From the NCBI RefSeq assembly GCF_019458805.1, contig NZ_JAIBOA010000001.1, forward strand, positions 434,001 through 498,000: 64,000 nucleotides of DNA. The letters run 5' to 3'. The DNA is from Actinomadura parmotrematis (lineage in GTDB: Bacteria; Actinomycetota; Actinomycetes; Streptosporangiales; Streptosporangiaceae). A model generated the notes under the pieces. The model had not been told where the DNA came from and ran no database searches. It saw only the letters and a program-made list of their open reading frames with translations. The translations under genes and the position numbers were made by a program. Shown here piece by piece: positions 34,000 to 43,238 of the stretch (positions are counted from its first letter, which is position 1; every line of letters starts with the position of its first letter).

Positions 34000-35409
34000 G
34001 TGAGCGAATACGACTACCAGGAGGCCGCCGAGGCGGGCCTGGACATCGATCTGGACACCGGACCCGAGGACGAGGCGGAGCTGCCGCCCGCGCCGGTCGT
34101 GGCGGTCGTCGGCCGGCCGAACGTCGGCAAGTCGACCCTGGTCAACCGGATCATCGGCCGCCGCGAGGCGGTCGTGGAGGACGTGCCGGGGGTGACCCGC
34201 GACCGGGTCGCCTACGACGCGACCTGGAGCGGCCGCCGCTTCACCGTGGTGGACACCGGCGGCTGGCTGCCCGACGAGACCGGCCTCGCCGCCGCCATCG
34301 CCGAGCAGGCCCGCCTCGCGGTGGACCTCGCCGACGTGGTGATGTTCGTGGTGGACGCCACCGTCGGCGCCACCGACGTGGACGAGGCCGTGGTGGAGAT
34401 CCTGCGCCGGTCCGGCAAGCCGGTGGTGCTGGTCGCCAACAAGGTCGACGACATCGCCGCCGAGGCCGACGCCGCCGTCCTGTGGGGCCTCGGCATCGGC
34501 GAGCCGCACCCGGTGAGCGCGCTGCACGGCCGCTCCAGCGGCGACCTGCTGGACGCGGTCCTGGAGGCGCTGCCCGCCGAGGCGCCGCCGGAGACCTTCG
34601 GCGTCGCCGCCGGGCCGCGCCGGGTCGCGCTGCTCGGCCGCCCGAACGTCGGCAAGTCCAGCCTGCTGAACAAGCTGGCGGGGGAGAACCGGGCCGTCGT
34701 CGACGCGGTGGCGGGCACCACCCGCGACCCGATCGACGAGGAGATCGTGCTCGGCGGCAAGGTGTGGCGGTTCATCGACACCGCCGGCATCCGCCGCCGC
34801 CACCGCGAGAACCAGGGCGCCGACTTCTACGCCACGCTGCGCACGCAGTCGGCGCTGGAGCGCGCCGAGGTCGCGGTGGTGCTGGTCGACGCCGACGAGC
34901 CGCTCGCCGAGCAGGACCTGCGGATCATCTCCATGGTGGTGGACTCGGGCCGCGCCCTGGTCATCGCCTACAACAAGTGGGACCTGCTGGACGAGGAGCG
35001 CCGCCACTACCTGGAGCGCGAGATCGACCGGCAGCTGCACAACGCCCGCTGGGCGCCGCGGGCGAACATCTCCGCCCGCACCGGCCGGCACATGGAGAAG
35101 CTCGTCCCGGCGATCGAGACGGCGCTGGAGGGCTGGGGCACCCGGGTGCCGACGTCCAAGCTGAACCAGTTCTTCGCCGACCTGGTGAGCTCGCACCCGC
35201 ACCCGATCCGCGGCGGCAAGCAGCCGCGCGTCCTGTTCGCCACCCAGGCGGGCGTGCGGCCGCCCCGGTTCGTGCTGTTCACCTCGGGGTTCCTGGAGGA
35301 GGGCTACCGGCGCTTCATCGAGCGGCGGCTGCGCGAGGAGTTCGGCTTCGAGGGCACGCCCCTGGACATCACCATGAAGATCCGCGAGAAGCGCGGCAAG
35401 CGCAAGTAG
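34000..35409 (+). CDS. der: ribosome-assembly GTPase Der (EngA)
   Basis: 469 residues from GTG 34000. Two tandem GTPase domains: [18 protein letters not shown] with DTGGW and NKVDD, then [18 protein letters not shown] with DTAGIRRR and YNKWD. A KH-like C-terminal domain follows, ending [11 protein letters not shown]. It acts in 50S subunit maturation. The acidic N-terminal 35 residues are actinobacterial. A terminator lies 15 bp downstream. Confidence 0.96.
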   Translation: MSEYDYQEAAEAGLDIDLDTGPEDEAELPPAPVVAVVGRPNVGKSTLVNRIIGRREAVVEDVPGVTRDRVAYDATWSGRRFTVVDTGGWLPDETGLAAAIAEQARLAVDLADVVMFVVDATVGATDVDEAVVEILRRSGKPVVLVANKVDDIAAEADAAVLWGLGIGEPHPVSALHGRSSGDLLDAVLEALPAEAPPETFGVAAGPRRVALLGRPNVGKSSLLNKLAGENRAVVDAVAGTTRDPIDEEIVLGGKVWRFIDTAGIRRRHRENQGADFYATLRTQSALERAEVAVVLVDADEPLAEQDLRIISMVVDSGRALVIAYNKWDLLDEERRHYLEREIDRQLHNARWAPRANISARTGRHMEKLVPAIETALEGWGTRVPTSKLNQFFADLVSSHPHPIRGGKQPRVLFATQAGVRPPRFVLFTSGFLEEGYRRFIERRLREEFGFEGTPLDITMKIREKRGKRK

Positions 35410-35423
35410 CGGCGCGTGCGCGT

Positions 35424-35458
35424 GCGGCCCGCCCGGGAGTCTTCCCGCGGCGGGCCGC
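35424..35458 (+). terminator. hairpin terminator after der
   Basis: GCGGCCCGCC (35424-35433) is the complement of GGCGGGCCGC (35449-35458); CGGGA/TCCCG pairs inside. It ends the long housekeeping run. Confidence 0.65.
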
Positions 35459-35516
35459 GGCGTGCCAGGATGCGGGGAGCGGGGTCGGTAAGTCCTCCAT
35501 TACTCGTTGACTCCGC

Positions 35517-35536
35517 AATGGGAACGTGTTCTAGTT
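35517..35536. promoter_or_regulatory. KstR-like dyad upstream of the small membrane protein
   Basis: The core GGAACGTGTTCTAG (35521-35534) resembles the KstR sterol-regulator motif TNNAACNNGTTNNA, with the right half intact and the left T replaced by G. It lies about 52 bp before GTG 35586. Confidence 0.35.
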
Positions 35537-35585
35537 CTTCGGACGGCCGACGGGCGGCCGTCCGCTCGCGGTCGAGGGGTGCGAC

Positions 35586-35786
35586 GTGAAGCTCCTGTTC
35601 CTGCTCGCTGTCGCTGCGGTCTGCATCGGCCTCAGCTTCTACTGGCGGGCGCCCTGGATCGGCGGGGTCGGCCTGCTGGTGGCGTTCGTCGCGATGTTCA
35701 CCGACCGCGACGACGTGAGCGACGACGACCAGAGCGGGTACGAGACGAGCAAGAGCGTGCGCAACATGCGGTCCCGCAACCGCTGA
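35586..35786 (+). CDS. small two-helix membrane protein
   Basis: 66 residues from GTG 35586, with GAGGGG 7 nt upstream. Two hydrophobic segments (LLFLLAVAAVCIGLSFYW, WIGGVGLLVAFVAMFT) are followed by an acidic then basic tail DRDDVSDDDQSGYETSK and NMRSRNR. It is convergent with the flippase gene. No family recognised. Confidence 0.7.
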   Translation: MKLLFLLAVAAVCIGLSFYWRAPWIGGVGLLVAFVAMFTDRDDVSDDDQSGYETSKSVRNMRSRNR

Positions 35787-35792
35787 CCCCGC

Positions 35793-37043
35793 TCAGGGGC
35801 GGCGGCCGGTGCGGGCGGCGACGACGGCCCCGAGCACCAGGTCCTTGGCCCCGAGCGCGTACACCGCGCCCGCCGCGCCCCAGAGCGGCACCGCGGCCGC
35901 CCCGGCCAGCACGACCGCGGCGAGGCCGGCGGCGCCGCCCGCCGCGCTGGTCCGCAGGTCCCGTCCGCCGGTGTTCTCCAGCAGGTAGGCGGCGTAGGCC
36001 ATGAGCAGGTAGAGCGGGGCGCGGCTGAGCAGCAGGACCGCCAGCACCGGGACCGACGCCGCCCGGTGCGGGCCGAGCGCGGCGAGGACGGCGCCCGCGG
36101 CGGCGAGCCACGCCGCGCTGGCCGCGAGGACCGACCAGGCGATCCGGCGGGCCCGCGCCTGCCCGGCCGCCGCGCCCTCGCCGCTCAGCCGCGCCGACGC
36201 GGCGGGCTGCAGCATCCGCTGCACGAAGTAGCCGGTCACGATCACCAGCGACCAGACCGTCAGCACCAGGTAGAGGCGGCCGCTCTGCCCGGCGTGCGGG
36301 CCGAGCGCGAGCTCCACGTAGAGCAGGCTCGTCGCGGCGTTGGTCATGACCTCGGGGGCGCCCATCAGCAGGACCGTCCCGGCGAGCAGCCCGCGGACGC
36401 CGCGCCGCCCCGCCGGGCGCGGGACCGGCAGCGCCCGCACCAGCACGACGTTCACCAGCATGCAGACGCCCATCAGCCCCGCGAGGTAGAGCTGCGGCGC
36501 CGGCGTCCAGAGGAGGGCGAGGCCGGTCGCGGCGGCGATGCCGGCCGTCAGCACCGCGTAGGCGGCGAGGTCGGGCCGGGACCGGCCGAGCGAGCGGTGC
36601 AGCGCGGTGCCGAGCAGCGTGCAGCCGATCGCGACCTGGAACGCGGCCGCCGCCAGGTACAGCGTCGCGGTCGCCGACGGGGCCGCCGCGAGCGCGGCGA
36701 GGGTCGCGAGGGCCGCCGGGACCGGCAGCCACGCCACCATCGCGCGCAGCGGCCGCAGCAGGTCGCCGCGCGTGCGCCGGGAGCGGGGCACCAGCTTCAG
36801 GACGGCCTTCTCCGGCCCCGCCTGCACCAGCACGGTGAGCCACGTCACCGAGCCGACGGCGGCGGCGTACCCGTTGAAGGCGCCGCGCCCCCAGGCCAGG
36901 AGCAGCAGCGGCCCCGACAGGTACAGCACCACCCGGAACGCGGCCCGGCCCGCCAGCAGCGGCGCCATCCACCGCACCGCCGGGCGCGCGAGCGCCCCGC
37001 GGACCGCCGCGTGGACCGTCGCGGGGCCGCCCGCGCCGGTCAC
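35793..37043 (-). CDS. Wzx/MATE-like polysaccharide flippase, last gene of the six-gene glycan operon
   Basis: 416 residues from GTG 37043, which overlaps the preceding stop as GTGA. About twelve membrane helices, with small charged loops (PEKAVLKLVPRSRRTRGDLL; RLSGEGAAAGQARARRI). The layout is that of oligosaccharide flippases and lipid II flippase relatives of the MOP superfamily. It probably moves a lipid-linked product made by the upstream genes across the membrane. Substrate unknown. Confidence 0.75.
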   Translation of the reverse strand: MTGAGGPATVHAAVRGALARPAVRWMAPLLAGRAAFRVVLYLSGPLLLLAWGRGAFNGYAAAVGSVTWLTVLVQAGPEKAVLKLVPRSRRTRGDLLRPLRAMVAWLPVPAALATLAALAAAPSATATLYLAAAAFQVAIGCTLLGTALHRSLGRSRPDLAAYAVLTAGIAAATGLALLWTPAPQLYLAGLMGVCMLVNVVLVRALPVPRPAGRRGVRGLLAGTVLLMGAPEVMTNAATSLLYVELALGPHAGQSGRLYLVLTVWSLVIVTGYFVQRMLQPAASARLSGEGAAAGQARARRIAWSVLAASAAWLAAAGAVLAALGPHRAASVPVLAVLLLSRAPLYLLMAYAAYLLENTGGRDLRTSAAGGAAGLAAVVLAGAAAVPLWGAAGAVYALGAKDLVLGAVVAARTGRRP

Positions 37044-38044
37044 AGCGCCGTCGCGATCGCGTAGGAGGGGACGAGCTCGGCGCCGAGGGACGCCTTCAGC
37101 TCCGGCTTGCCCTTGCCGAGGACGAGCCCGGCCCGGCCCGCGCCGATCGCCCATTCCAGCAGCCGCGTGTAGGCATCGAAGTACAGGTGCCGGGCGGGCA
37201 GTGCCCCCCACCGCCAGTACAGCGGCCACCGCGGGTGGTCCAGCACGAGCCCGACGCCGGCGAGCCGCTCGCGGGCGTCGCGGTAGGTGACGGCGAGGAC
37301 GTCGGGCCGCCGCACCAGCGCCTCCAGGTAGGGCAGCGCGAGCGGCGGGGCGGGGAACCGACCGGCCCGGTACTTGTCCTCGTTGCCCCACAGGAGAGCG
37401 GCGGCCTCCGCCCCGGTCGTCAGCGCGGCGGCGGGCCCGACACGGCAATCCAGGTGGGACAGGCCGCGCCGCTGCCGCCGCAGGTCGGCGCGCCGCGAGC
37501 GGGGGAGGGCGGCGTACCAGCCGTCCACGTCCTCCCACGGCGCCGCGAGCCGCGCCACCGGGTGCAGCGGCCGGACCAGCCGGAGGCCGCCCGGCACCGC
37601 CGGCAGGTCGGCGGCCCCGGCCCGCAGCCAGAGCACGCCCGGCCGCCCGGCCCCGAACAGGGCGCGGGTGCCGCGCACGTAGCGGCGCAGCAGGGCGCGG
37701 CGCTCCGCCGGGGCGCGGGAGCCGGCGAACCACCAGCCGCGCTCGGCCGGGCTGCCCGGCACCTGCACCGTCGGCAGGCCGAGGCGCGGGACGCCGGTGG
37801 CGGCGTAGCCGCGGGCCGCGAGCCCGGCGAGGGTCGTGCAGACGACGGCGGCGGGCGCGCCCCCGTCGTCGCGCACGACCGTCAGCAGCAGCGGCCGGCG
37901 GGCCGTCCAGGCGGCGACGCGCAGCAGGTCGTAGGACCAGACGGCGCGCCGGCCGGCACCGGCGGCGAGGGCCGCCCAGTACGGCGGCTCGGGGTCGTGG
38001 CGCGGGTCGAGCACCTCCAGGGCGCCCCCGGCCCGGACGGTCAT
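37040..38044 (-). CDS. FemAB/BioF2-type GNAT acyltransferase, paralogue 1
   Basis: 334 residues from ATG 38044 (ATGA overlap). Two GNAT-like halves; landmarks are LPRSRRADLRRQRRGLSHLD, ARHLYFDAYTRLLEW and the C-terminal GKGKPELKASLGAELVP. The same three landmarks occur in the proteins at 43235-44248 and 44245-45255. Such Acetyltransf_6/FemAB-like proteins transfer acyl or aminoacyl groups to envelope precursors. Coupled to the membrane protein upstream and the flippase downstream. Confidence 0.75.
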   Translation of the reverse strand: MTVRAGGALEVLDPRHDPEPPYWAALAAGAGRRAVWSYDLLRVAAWTARRPLLLTVVRDDGGAPAAVVCTTLAGLAARGYAATGVPRLGLPTVQVPGSPAERGWWFAGSRAPAERRALLRRYVRGTRALFGAGRPGVLWLRAGAADLPAVPGGLRLVRPLHPVARLAAPWEDVDGWYAALPRSRRADLRRQRRGLSHLDCRVGPAAALTTGAEAAALLWGNEDKYRAGRFPAPPLALPYLEALVRRPDVLAVTYRDARERLAGVGLVLDHPRWPLYWRWGALPARHLYFDAYTRLLEWAIGAGRAGLVLGKGKPELKASLGAELVPSYAIATAL

Positions 38045-38766
38045 CGGCCGCGCCGCACCTTCGCCCACCCCGCCCGCACCGCGCTCGCGGGGACGAACAG
38101 CACCGCGAGCGCCAGCAGGACGTGCACGGCGATGAAGGCGTACGCCTCCTCCTTGCTCGGGTAGTGGCCGAGGAACACCTTGATGTGGTCGGCCCAGGTC
38201 CAGGTGTCGGGGATCGGCGTCCACTTGGGGTCGGTCTGCGGGTTCACCGTCAGGAACGCCAGGTCCTCCAGGCCCGAGAGCTGGAGCAGCAGCATCGCCG
38301 CCGACAGCCGCAGCGTGGTGCCGCGGGGGCCGCCGCCGAGCCGGTAGGCGAGCGCGAGCGCGAGGATGACGAACGGCACCAGCGTGAGGACGGTGTAGTA
38401 CAGCTCCTCGGTGGGCTTGCGCGCGACGAAGAAGATCCGCGGCACGAAGAAGCAGAAGAACACCAGGAAGCAGGCCGGGACCGCGACCAGCGGCAGCCGG
38501 AGCCGCCGCGCCCAGCCGACGTGCAGCCAGGCGACCGCGACGGCGCCCGCCGCGAACGGCGTCAGCTTGAACAGGAAGATCCACAGCGAGGTGATGTCGT
38601 GCTCGTGCGGCAGCGCGAACCAGACGACGCCGCCGAGCAGCGCGGCGACCGCGCCGGCCGCCAGCGTCACCGCGTTGGCGCGCAGGAACGGCGGCAGCGG
38701 ACCGCCGCCCGCACCGTCCGGCTCGCGCGGGGGCGCGTCGGCGCGGGCGGTCTCAGTGGAGGACAT
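38041..38766 (-). CDS. six-helix membrane protein of the glycan operon
   Basis: 241 residues with five or six membrane helices. The loop between the last two helices carries LTVNPQTDPKWTPIPDTWTW and GHYPSKEEAY, probably outside the membrane. A short Pro-rich cytoplasmic N-terminus precedes helix 1. It overlaps the ATP-grasp gene by 14 bp and the GNAT gene by 4 bp. No known family; a polymerase, ligase or transport subunit are possibilities. Confidence 0.7.
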   Translation of the reverse strand: MSSTETARADAPPREPDGAGGGPLPPFLRANAVTLAAGAVAALLGGVVWFALPHEHDITSLWIFLFKLTPFAAGAVAVAWLHVGWARRLRLPLVAVPACFLVFFCFFVPRIFFVARKPTEELYYTVLTLVPFVILALALAYRLGGGPRGTTLRLSAAMLLLQLSGLEDLAFLTVNPQTDPKWTPIPDTWTWADHIKVFLGHYPSKEEAYAFIAVHVLLALAVLFVPASAVRAGWAKVRRGR

Positions 38767-39994
38767 GCAGGTCTCCTTCGGGAGCGTTGTCGGGGAGGGG
38801 CAGGACGGTCAGGCGCAGCTCCCGGAGCGCCCGCTCCAGGGCCTCTCGCGCGGCGGCGGCGGTGTCGCCGGCCGCCGCGACGTGGCCGATCTTGTGACCG
38901 GACTGGTCGAAGGGCCGCACCAGGTCGCCGGGCGCGGCGAACAGCTCGGCGTCGGTGACGCCGGGGACGGCGCGGGCGGCGGAGAGGCCGGCGGCGTCCG
39001 CCAGCTCGCCGTCGCGGTCCAGCGGGGAGCCGACCAGCTCCAGCAGCGCGTGCCGGGAGCGGGTCGGGACGGGCGCGCAGGGCTCGCCGAGCGCCAGCGC
39101 GACGAGCGCGGCGACGCCGTCGACGCCGAGCGCCGCGCGGAGCAGCCGGGGGATGCCGTTGCCGCCGAGCCGGGCGTTCACCTCGATCACCACCGGCGGC
39201 CCGGCGGGCGGCAGCACCACGTCGAAGTCGGCGGGCCCGTCGACGACGCCGAGCGCCGCGCAGAGCCGCCCGGCGAGGGCGGCGAGGGCCGCCTCGGTGG
39301 CGGCGTCCAGGTCGGCCGGGCAGGTCAGCCGCCGCACGACGTAGTCGGTGCCGGGCACGAAGTCCTTCTCCAGCACGGCGGTGTAGCAGGCGGCGCCGCC
39401 GCGGCGGAAGGTCTCCACGACCAGGTGGCGGCCCGCGACGGCCTCCTCGGCGATCACCCGGCCGTCGCGGGCGAACGCGCGGGCGTGCGCGATCGCCGCG
39501 GGCAGCGCGGCCGGGTCCGCGACCCGCCGCACGCCCTTGCTGCCCGAGCCGTCGGCGGGCTTCACCACCAGCGGGAAGCGCAGCGCGGCGGCCCGCCCGG
39601 CGAGCACGGCCGGGTCGGGCGAGCACGTCCAGCCGTACCCGGCCGCCCCGGCCTCGCGGGCCAGCGCGTGGAAGGCGGCCTTGTTGGTGGACGGCCCGAT
39701 CGCCGCCGCCGGGTAGACGTAGGGGGTGCGGTAGCGCAGGCAGAGCGCGTGCCAGGCGCGCAGCCCGTTGTCGCTCGCCGCCGCGACGACGCCGGCCGGG
39801 CGCTCGTCCCGCAGCGCCGCGGCGATCGCGTCCGGGTCGTGGGTGGAGACGCGCAGGAACGCGTCGGCGTGCGCGATCGCGGGCCGGTCGGCGCGCCGGT
39901 CGACGGCGATGGTGCGCACCCCGCGGCGGCGCGCCTCCTCGTACAGCGGGATCTGCTCCTCGGCCGCGCCGAGGACCAGCAGCGGCCCGCTCAC
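38753..39994 (-). CDS. ATP-grasp carboxylate-amine ligase
   Basis: 413 residues from GTG 39994. The N-terminal domain LLVLGAAEEQIPLYEEARRRG is a pre-ATP-grasp fold. ATP-grasp motifs are FPLVVKPADGSGSKGVRRV (glycine-rich loop), VIAEEAVAGRHLVVE and the metal site VVIEVNARLGGNG. It resembles PylC/carbamoyl-phosphate-synthase-type ligases that join an amino acid to a carboxylate. Between a GT2 gene and a membrane protein, it may attach an amino acid to a sugar acid or build a peptide head group (inference). Confidence 0.82.
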   Translation of the reverse strand: MSGPLLVLGAAEEQIPLYEEARRRGVRTIAVDRRADRPAIAHADAFLRVSTHDPDAIAAALRDERPAGVVAAASDNGLRAWHALCLRYRTPYVYPAAAIGPSTNKAAFHALAREAGAAGYGWTCSPDPAVLAGRAAALRFPLVVKPADGSGSKGVRRVADPAALPAAIAHARAFARDGRVIAEEAVAGRHLVVETFRRGGAACYTAVLEKDFVPGTDYVVRRLTCPADLDAATEAALAALAGRLCAALGVVDGPADFDVVLPPAGPPVVIEVNARLGGNGIPRLLRAALGVDGVAALVALALGEPCAPVPTRSRHALLELVGSPLDRDGELADAAGLSAARAVPGVTDAELFAAPGDLVRPFDQSGHKIGHVAAAGDTAAAAREALERALRELRLTVLPLPDNAPEGDLHVLH

Positions 39995-41001
39995 CGCTCG
40001 GCCAGGGCGCGGACGGCGGGCGGGCGCGGGCCGGGCACCCCGCCGTCCAGGGTGTCCTCGGGACGGAGCGGCACGTTCGCCTCCTTGACGTAGAACGGCC
40101 GGAAGCGCCGCAGATCGCGCATCAGCCGGTGCAGGTAGCGGCCGACGAGCGCGGTCGCGGCGAGGGTGAGGCCGGACAGCACGACGGCGGTCGCCGCGAG
40201 CGGACCGCCGGCGCCGATCCCGGCGTAGCCGAGCGCGGCGGCCGGCAGGCCGAGCAGCACGCCGAGCGCGGCCAGCAGGTAGACGGCGTTCAGCGGCCGC
40301 CAGGAGTAGCCGAAGAACAGCTCGAAGCTGTGCGCTGCGAGCCGGGCGGCGCTGAACTTGGAACGGCCCGCGGTGCGGGGCCGGTGGCCGGTCTCGACGG
40401 TCGCGTAGCGGGCCCCGGCCATCGGCACCATCGCCAGGAAGTAGGGCGAGCCGAGCCGCAGCCCGACCAGCGTCCGCGCCACCGGGGTGCGCACGACCCG
40501 GAAGGTGGAGGCGCCGCGGGGGATCTCGATGCCGAGCAGCCGGGCCGCCGCCCACTGCTGGACCGCCGCGCCCGCCCGGCGCGGCAGCGGGTCGCGCCGG
40601 TCGCGGCGGACCCCGAACACCACGTCGTAGCCCTCGGCGGCCTTGGCGAGCAGCAGCAGGATCTCCCCGGGCGGCGCCTGGAGGTCGGCGTCGATCTGCG
40701 CGCACCAGGGCTGGGAGGCGTAGCCGTACCCGGCCGCGTGCGCCGCCTCCAGCCCGAAGTTGCGGGTGAACGACAGGTACCGCACGCGCGGGTCGGCGCC
40801 GGCGAGGCGGCGGAGCCGCTCCAGGGTGTCGTCGCGGCTGCCGTCGTCGACGAACAGGATCTCCAGCGGCGAGATCCCGGCGAGCGCGCCGGTGAGCTCG
40901 CGGTGCGCGGTCTCCACCTGCGCGCCCTCGTTGTAGCAGGGCACCACCACCGTGAGGCCCGTGGCGTCCGCGTCGTGCGCCGTACCGGCGATCTCGCTCA
41001 T
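39991..41001 (-). CDS. GT2 glycosyltransferase with C-terminal membrane helices (ArnC/GtrB-like)
   Basis: 336 residues. LTVVVPCYNEGAQVETAHREL, ILFVDDGSRDDTLERLR, FTRNFGLEAAHAAGYGYA and CAQIDADLQAPPGEI are the GT-A motifs of polyprenyl-phosphate glycosyltransferases. Two hydrophobic hairpin helices follow (NAVYLLAALGVLLGLPAAAL; LAATAVVLSGLTLAATALVG). It should transfer a sugar from a nucleotide sugar to polyprenyl phosphate at the inner membrane face. Coupled at both ends by ATGA/GTGA overlaps. Confidence 0.87.
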   Translation of the reverse strand: MSEIAGTAHDADATGLTVVVPCYNEGAQVETAHRELTGALAGISPLEILFVDDGSRDDTLERLRRLAGADPRVRYLSFTRNFGLEAAHAAGYGYASQPWCAQIDADLQAPPGEILLLLAKAAEGYDVVFGVRRDRRDPLPRRAGAAVQQWAAARLLGIEIPRGASTFRVVRTPVARTLVGLRLGSPYFLAMVPMAGARYATVETGHRPRTAGRSKFSAARLAAHSFELFFGYSWRPLNAVYLLAALGVLLGLPAAALGYAGIGAGGPLAATAVVLSGLTLAATALVGRYLHRLMRDLRRFRPFYVKEANVPLRPEDTLDGGVPGPRPPAVRALAER

Positions 41002-42005
41002 ATCAGCCGGTCGGTCCAGGTGCGGGGGGTGAGCTCGTTGACGATCTCCAGCTCGATGCCGTAGTCGAAGGGGCGCGGGCCGCGCCGCTCCAGCCACTCC
41101 ACCATGCGGCCGATGCCCTCGGCCAGGGTCGTGCGGGTCGCGTAGCCGAGCAGGCGGCGCGCCTTGTCCGACGAGCAGGTCGCGTGGTGCACCTCCAGCG
41201 GCCGCTCGGGCATGAACACCGGGTCGCAGGGCACGCCCATCGCCGCGGCGATGGCCTCGGCGAGCGCCAGGACGGTCACCGGGTTCTCGTCGGGGCCGAC
41301 GTTGACGACCTCGCCCGTCACCGCCGGGTCGGCGCCGAGCCGGACGAGGCACGACACGACGTCCTCGACGAAGCTGAAGCAGCGCACCTGCGAGCCGTCG
41401 CCGTAGATGACGGGGCGGCGGCCCTGCAGCATCCGGTTGATCATGATGGCGGCGACGTTGCGGTAGGGGTCGTCGTAGCGCTGCCGGGGGCCGATGATGT
41501 TGTGCGGCACGGCGATGTTGTACTCCATGCCGTGCGTGTCGCAGACCGAGCGCACCGTCAGCTCGGCGGCGTACTTGGCGATGCCGTAGGGCGTGAGCGG
41601 CGCGGGCGGGGCGTCCTCGGTGAACGGCGGGGCGCCGTCGCCGTAGCGCGACATCGACGAGCAGTGCACGAACCGGCGGACGCCGGCGTTCGCGGCCGCC
41701 GACAGGACCGCGACCGTCGCCCCGCAGGTGTGCTCGTACACGTGGTGGGGGGCGAAGACGCTGAGGCCCTCGTAGGCGGCGGCCGCGCAGTTGTGGACGG
41801 TCTCCACGCCGTCCAGCAGGTCGGCGTAGGCGGCGACGTCGCGGCAGTCGGCGTCGCGGAACTCCACGCCGTCCGGGACGTTGTCCTTGTAGCCGCCGCT
41901 CAGGTTGTCGATCCCGCGGACGGAGTGACCTTCGGCGATCAGGGCGTCGGCGAGATGGCTGCCGAGAAAACCCGCCACCCCTGTGATGAAGACCGGACCG
42001 GACAT
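40998..42005 (-). CDS. NAD-dependent sugar epimerase/dehydratase, first gene of the glycan operon
   Basis: ATG 42005 gives 335 residues, with GGAAAGG upstream. The extended SDR motifs are FITGVAGFLGSHLADALI (NAD loop), VHCSSMSRYG and YGIAKYAAEL, the YxxxK pair. PHNIIGPRQRYDDPYRNVAAIMINRM is typical of nucleotide-sugar 4-epimerases. It likely makes the donor used by the coupled GT2. It heads six genes with no gap. Confidence 0.87.
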   Translation of the reverse strand: MSGPVFITGVAGFLGSHLADALIAEGHSVRGIDNLSGGYKDNVPDGVEFRDADCRDVAAYADLLDGVETVHNCAAAAYEGLSVFAPHHVYEHTCGATVAVLSAAANAGVRRFVHCSSMSRYGDGAPPFTEDAPPAPLTPYGIAKYAAELTVRSVCDTHGMEYNIAVPHNIIGPRQRYDDPYRNVAAIMINRMLQGRRPVIYGDGSQVRCFSFVEDVVSCLVRLGADPAVTGEVVNVGPDENPVTVLALAEAIAAAMGVPCDPVFMPERPLEVHHATCSSDKARRLLGYATRTTLAEGIGRMVEWLERRGPRPFDYGIELEIVNELTPRTWTDRLI

Positions 42006-42395
42006 CGGCGCGCAACCTTTCCGGGCATGCCCGAACCCCGCGGTGACGGGGCTTCGGGCCGGGAGCTGGAAAACCCGGGCGGGATCACCGCACGGGGAAC
42101 TGGGAACGTCGGATCGGGACGCTAGCACCTCTAATTAGGTCCAACCAGAGCGAGTTGCGTGCGCGAAAACAACCGTCCGGAAAACCTTTTCAAGATGTGC
42201 CGGAAGGGGGGTCGGCTGGCAAGGATCGCCCATGGGGCAAGGGTTTTCGTGGCATGTTCAGCGAGCGTTCAGGTATTGAAGAGCGTTCCAAAGGCGGCTA
42301 GCCTGAACGGCCTTTCATCGGACTCCGGCACCTCGGGAAAGGGCGATGGAACGTTCCCGTGGGCCATCACGAGTGATCATCCGCGGATGGTCAAT
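42006..42395. other. 390-bp gene-free region between two divergently controlled glycan operons
   Basis: The stretch is less GC-rich than the genes around it. It must contain the promoter of the epimerase operon on the minus strand, which I cannot place with confidence. CTAATTAG (42131-42138) and the short dyads at 42350-42395 (ATCAC-GA-GTGAT, GATCATCC/GGATGGTC) stand out. A good plus-strand promoter at 42276-42304 has no plus-strand gene behind it. No reading frame of note. Confidence 0.5.
42276..42304 (+). promoter_or_regulatory. sigma70-type promoter pointing antisense into the zinc-ribbon gene
   Basis: TTGAAG (42276-42281), a 17-bp spacer, and TAGCCT (42299-42304). RNA starting near 42311 would run through 85 bp of short dyads and then antisense to the gene at 42396-43238. 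It could produce a small or antisense RNA. Confidence 0.5.
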
Positions 42396-43238
42396 TCACG
42401 ATTCGGTTTTCAGCCGTTCGCGCAGTTCCTCCAGCAGCGGGCGCTCGCCGGCGTCCAGGTAGGCGCGCAGCGCCGCCCGCACGGTCGGCTCGGTGAACAG
42501 CGCGATGACGCCGCCGGCGTTCGGTCCCTTCGCCACGCCGAACAGCGCCGCGCAGAGCACTCCCGATCCCGGCCCGCGCACCGCCAGCGCCAGGTCGGGC
42601 GCGGCGAGCAGCCCCTCGACGTCGGCGCGGGCGGGCTCGGGCGCGGAGCCGGAGATCCAGGCGTGCGCGGCGCCCGGTCCCGCCAGCCAGGCGAGCGCGC
42701 CGCGCGCCCGCTCGACCGTCACCGCCCGCTCGGCCTCGCCCGCGCCCGGCGGCAGCAGCCGCGCCGCGGCGGCGCCGGCGTCGAAGCAGGCGGCGTTCAC
42801 CGCGCCGATCACCTTGGTGAACTTGGGGGCCTTGGCGGCCGGCCGCAGGTCGCGCAGCGGGTCGCCGTCGCCCGCCAGCTCCTCGTAGCGCGCCCGGATT
42901 TCCGGGGACGTGCGGGCCCGGACGAGCAGGTCGTCGAACCGGCTGTACCACTCCACCAGGTCGGTGCGGCCGGGCGCGGCCGGCAGGTCCGCGCCGCCGG
43001 GGCGCTCGCGCAGCCAGCGCGCCATCGCGGCGGGCATGTACGCGGCGAGCGGGTCGGCGGGGGCGCCGGCCGCGATCCGGGGGCGGCCCGTCCAGGACGC
43101 CGCCGTGACGGTCACCGCGCCGCACGCCCGGCACGAGCGCCGGACCCGCCGCGCCGTGCGGCGCAGCACGTCGGCGCCGTCGCGCCCGCACTGGGGGCAC
43201 TCGGTCACCGGCTCGGCGGCGCGGCGCCGCCCGATCAC
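42396..43238 (-). CDS. N-terminal zinc-ribbon protein of unknown function
   Basis: 280 residues from GTG 43238 (GTGA overlap with the GNAT upstream). The N-terminus has four cysteines in the pattern ECPQCGRDG, then SCRACGAV, a zinc ribbon. The rest is helical, with EWYSRFDDLLVRAR, RPAAKAPKFTKVIGAVNAAC and GALAWLAGPGAAHAWISGS. I recognise no catalytic motif or family. As third gene of a coupled operon with two FemAB-like proteins it probably serves the same product. Confidence 0.7.
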   Translation of the reverse strand: MIGRRRAAEPVTECPQCGRDGADVLRRTARRVRRSCRACGAVTVTAASWTGRPRIAAGAPADPLAAYMPAAMARWLRERPGGADLPAAPGRTDLVEWYSRFDDLLVRARTSPEIRARYEELAGDGDPLRDLRPAAKAPKFTKVIGAVNAACFDAGAAAARLLPPGAGEAERAVTVERARGALAWLAGPGAAHAWISGSAPEPARADVEGLLAAPDLALAVRGPGSGVLCAALFGVAKGPNAGGVIALFTEPTVRAALRAYLDAGERPLLEELRERLKTES

